34,208 bases of DNA from Myxococcota bacterium (GTDB lineage: Bacteria > Myxococcota_A > Bradymonadia > UBA7976 > UBA1532), in NCBI GenBank assembly GCA_023150895.1, contig JAKLJY010000091.1, forward strand, positions 1-34,208, written 5' to 3'. This document shows, in pieces, positions 32,557-34,208 of the stretch. The notes beneath the pieces are model-generated. The model worked only from the letters and a program-made list of their open reading frames with translations, made no database searches and was not told the DNA's origin. Position numbers and translations under genes: made by a program. Position 1 is the stretch's first letter. The number at the start of each line of letters is the position of its first letter.

Positions 32557-34022
32557 TGCAGCGGCACCGACAGATCGCGCGACCGGCCGACGTTGCCGGC
32601 CGCGTCGGTGGCCTCGATGCGAAATGCACGCGAGCCCGTGCCGACGCGCACCGACCAGGTCCGAACGTCGCCGTCGACCACACAGGTGACGTACTGGCTG
32701 CTCGACGGGCAGGCGTAGCGGTTGTTGTTGAAGGCCCACACGAGCTCGGTCTTCGAAACCCCGACGTCGTCCTGGACGAGGGCGGCGACGGTGACCGTGC
32801 TGTTGGCCGGCCACGTGTCCGCCGGCGTCGGGGCCAGGACCTCGACGCTCGGGGGGACGGCGTCGCGGACGGTCTGAACCCGGATCGTCTGTCGAGGCGA
32901 GGTCGCCGCGTTGCCCGCCCGATCCGTCGCCTTGATTTCGAACGGCCGCTCCGCCTCGTTGACGACGTAGACGGACCAGACGTAGCGGTCGCCCTCGACG
33001 GTGCAGGTCACGTTCTCCTGGTTCGTCGGGCACGGGTAACTCTTGCCATTGAACGCCCACTCGAGCGAGGCCCCGGCGACGGCGACGTCGTCGGTGATGC
33101 GCGCTTCGATGCGGGCGCGGCTGCGGGGTGCAACGACCACGCCGTCCACCGGCGAGACCTCGGCAATCACGGGGGCGACGGCATCGCGCGGCGCGGGCGG
33201 CGCGTCGGGATCACCGGGCTCGGGGATGCCACCGTCGCGCGTCCACTCGGCGATCTGCGTGCGCAATTCGGCGTGCAGGCCCGGCACGAAACCGAAGATG
33301 TCCGAGCCCCGGCCGCCGAGGTAATAGCCGCTGTTGATTCGCAGCACCGCCCCGAGCGCGTCGTCGAAGACCGGCCCGCCCGAGTCCCCAGGACACAGGT
33401 GGACCGTGTCCCGCCCCTGCGCGAAGGTCGCCTTGCGCTTGCGCCAGTCGGTCCGGGTCCCACGCGACGTGCAGCCATATCCGAAAACGGTCAGCGAACC
33501 ACCGTTCGGGGGCGCGACGGCCGCGATGGGCGCCGGGCGCGCGACGGTCTCCGGCACGGAGGTCGCGAGCTGCATCAGACAGATGTCATCGGCGCCGAGC
33601 TGTCCGCTGTAACTGCGATAGCGGGCGATCGTGTAGTCGTGTTCGCTGCCGTCCGCGGCTTCGATGGTGAACGTGCCCCGTCGGCCGGCGCCCGTCGCGC
33701 TGCCGTAACCGACACAGTGGGCCGCCGTGATGACGACGTCCGGCGAGACGAGCGTGCCCGTGCAGCCGACCGACAGTCGACCGACCTCGGGGCGGTCCTG
33801 CGTGAGGACGCCATCGAGGAGCTTCTCGTCCGGGTCGCCGGCCAACGCAGGGGTATCGCCCGGTGCATCCCGCTCGGCGCCGGCGGACGCGGGGTCGTCA
33901 CCGGGCGTGGCCAGCGTCTCGTCCGGCGTGCCGCAGGCCGGGAGTGCCAGCCCGGCGGCCAGGCAGGCGAGGTGCATGAGGGTCATCGGGTGAATCGGGG
34001 TGTGACGGTCGGGGCGGAGCAT
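32553..34022 (-). CDS. Trypsin-like (S1) serine protease lipoprotein with two Ig-like repeats
   Basis: A 489-residue exported protease. The ATG at 34022 is chosen (AGGA seven bases upstream). A lipoprotein signal with MHLACLAAGLALPAC (Cys30) begins after a 12-residue polar start, so the ATG at 33986 is an alternative. The S1 domain (about 64-270) has the triad His102 (ITAAHC), Asp146 (DDICLM) and Ser214 (CPGDSGGPV). The C-terminal part holds two homologous Ig-like modules, each with DDVxV, a Trp-Ala-Phe-Asn strand, a Cys pair and ATDxAGN. They may bind sugars or surface partners. The stop overlaps the start of the FGE-fold lipoprotein. Degradation of prey or matrix proteins is inferred only from fold and location. 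Confidence 0.93.
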   Translation of the reverse strand: MLRPDRHTPIHPMTLMHLACLAAGLALPACGTPDETLATPGDDPASAGAERDAPGDTPALAGDPDEKLLDGVLTQDRPEVGRLSVGCTGTLVSPDVVITAAHCVGYGSATGAGRRGTFTIEAADGSEHDYTIARYRSYSGQLGADDICLMQLATSVPETVARPAPIAAVAPPNGGSLTVFGYGCTSRGTRTDWRKRKATFAQGRDTVHLCPGDSGGPVFDDALGAVLRINSGYYLGGRGSDIFGFVPGLHAELRTQIAEWTRDGGIPEPGDPDAPPAPRDAVAPVIAEVSPVDGVVVAPRSRARIEARITDDVAVAGASLEWAFNGKSYPCPTNQENVTCTVEGDRYVWSVYVVNEAERPFEIKATDRAGNAATSPRQTIRVQTVRDAVPPSVEVLAPTPADTWPANSTVTVAALVQDDVGVSKTELVWAFNNNRYACPSSSQYVTCVVDGDVRTWSVRVGTGSRAFRIEATDAAGNVGRSRDLSVPLQ

Positions 34023-34097
34023 GGGCGTCCTTCGGTTTGGTCTCGGGCGGCTCCGCATGCACGCGGTATGCCGGCGCACAGAGCTCAATGATTTCAA

Positions 34098-34126
34098 GGC
34101 CTTCCGCGCATTGAAGGCAGGCCTTC
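34098..34126. repeat. GGCCTTC repeat cluster upstream of the trypsin-like gene
   Basis: GGCCTTC occurs at 34098-34104 and again at 34120-34126, exactly 22 bases (two helical turns) apart. GAAGGC (34113-34118) lies between them in the opposite orientation. The cluster sits about 80 to 100 bases upstream of the protease ATG and could be an operator. No matching regulator is in the window. Confidence 0.4.
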
Positions 34127-34208
34127 GAGACACGCGGGTCGCACATTTCGCGCGACCGAGCGACACAGACTGGGACGGCCACGTCTCAGTCGTCTCGGCC
34201 CTCGCATG

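Overview
The window is a very GC-rich stretch of bacterial chromosome, densely coded on both strands with no gene-free gap over about 300 bases. It most likely comes from a myxobacterium-like lineage (Myxococcota, formerly Deltaproteobacteria). Supporting signs are a C-terminal MYXO-CTERM-type anchor (Gly-Cys, hydrophobic segment, Arg run) on a subtilisin-like protease, several lipoproteins with Pro-Asp-Ala-rich linkers, a lipoprotein with 12 MopE-type motifs, and an EF-G that reads like the SPD/mitochondrial type. The order or genus cannot be fixed from what is visible. No rRNA, tRNA, CRISPR array, insertion sequence, integrase or phage gene was recognised.

Layout. 1-2.6 kb, minus strand: start of a Gly-rich lipoprotein, a rho-independent terminator, and fusA with a structured leader. 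2.6-4.3 kb, plus: rsgA overlapping a TrmN6-like methyltransferase. 4.4-7.3 kb, plus: secreted S8 protease. 7.4-11.2 kb, minus: large lipoprotein with a beta-sandwich, TPRs, DUF3857 and a transglutaminase core. 11.5-14.1 kb, plus: SDR, putative esterase and DUF5329 protein, tightly packed. 14.1-15.7 kb, minus: saccharopine-dehydrogenase-like oxidoreductase and a small unknown protein. 15.8-17.9 kb, plus: MoxR AAA ATPase and CoxE-like VWA protein, overlapping. 17.9-20.2 kb, minus: class V aminotransferase/desulfurase-like enzyme and ogt. 20.3-22.6 kb, plus: TonB-dependent receptor. 22.6-27.6 kb, minus: giant MopE-repeat lipoprotein. 27.7-30.3 kb, plus: Maf pyrophosphatase, class I/II aminotransferase, a 60-residue membrane protein and a Cys-motif protein. 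30.2-31.4 kb, minus: arsR-arsM. 31.5-34.0 kb, minus: two overlapping lipoprotein genes, a trypsin-like protease and an FGE-fold protein.

How the genes fit together. The window mixes translation and housekeeping genes (fusA, rsgA, ogt, maf), an arsenic-methylation operon, and a large share of cell-surface proteins (at least five lipoproteins, an anchored protease, a TonB receptor). The surface set fits a predatory or scavenging soil or marine lifestyle, but that is inference.

The most notable points are: the mosaic 1659-residue MopE-repeat lipoprotein; a group of start codons (rsgA, ogt, TonB receptor, maf, and nearly arsR) placed six to nine bases after a -10-like hexamer, suggesting leaderless mRNAs; an arsR promoter, operator-like palindrome and start codon superimposed on each other; several enzyme-family members lacking a key residue (SDR without its Lys, TrmN6-like without its Asn, FGE-fold without its Cys pair); and a palindromic hairpin in the fusA leader.
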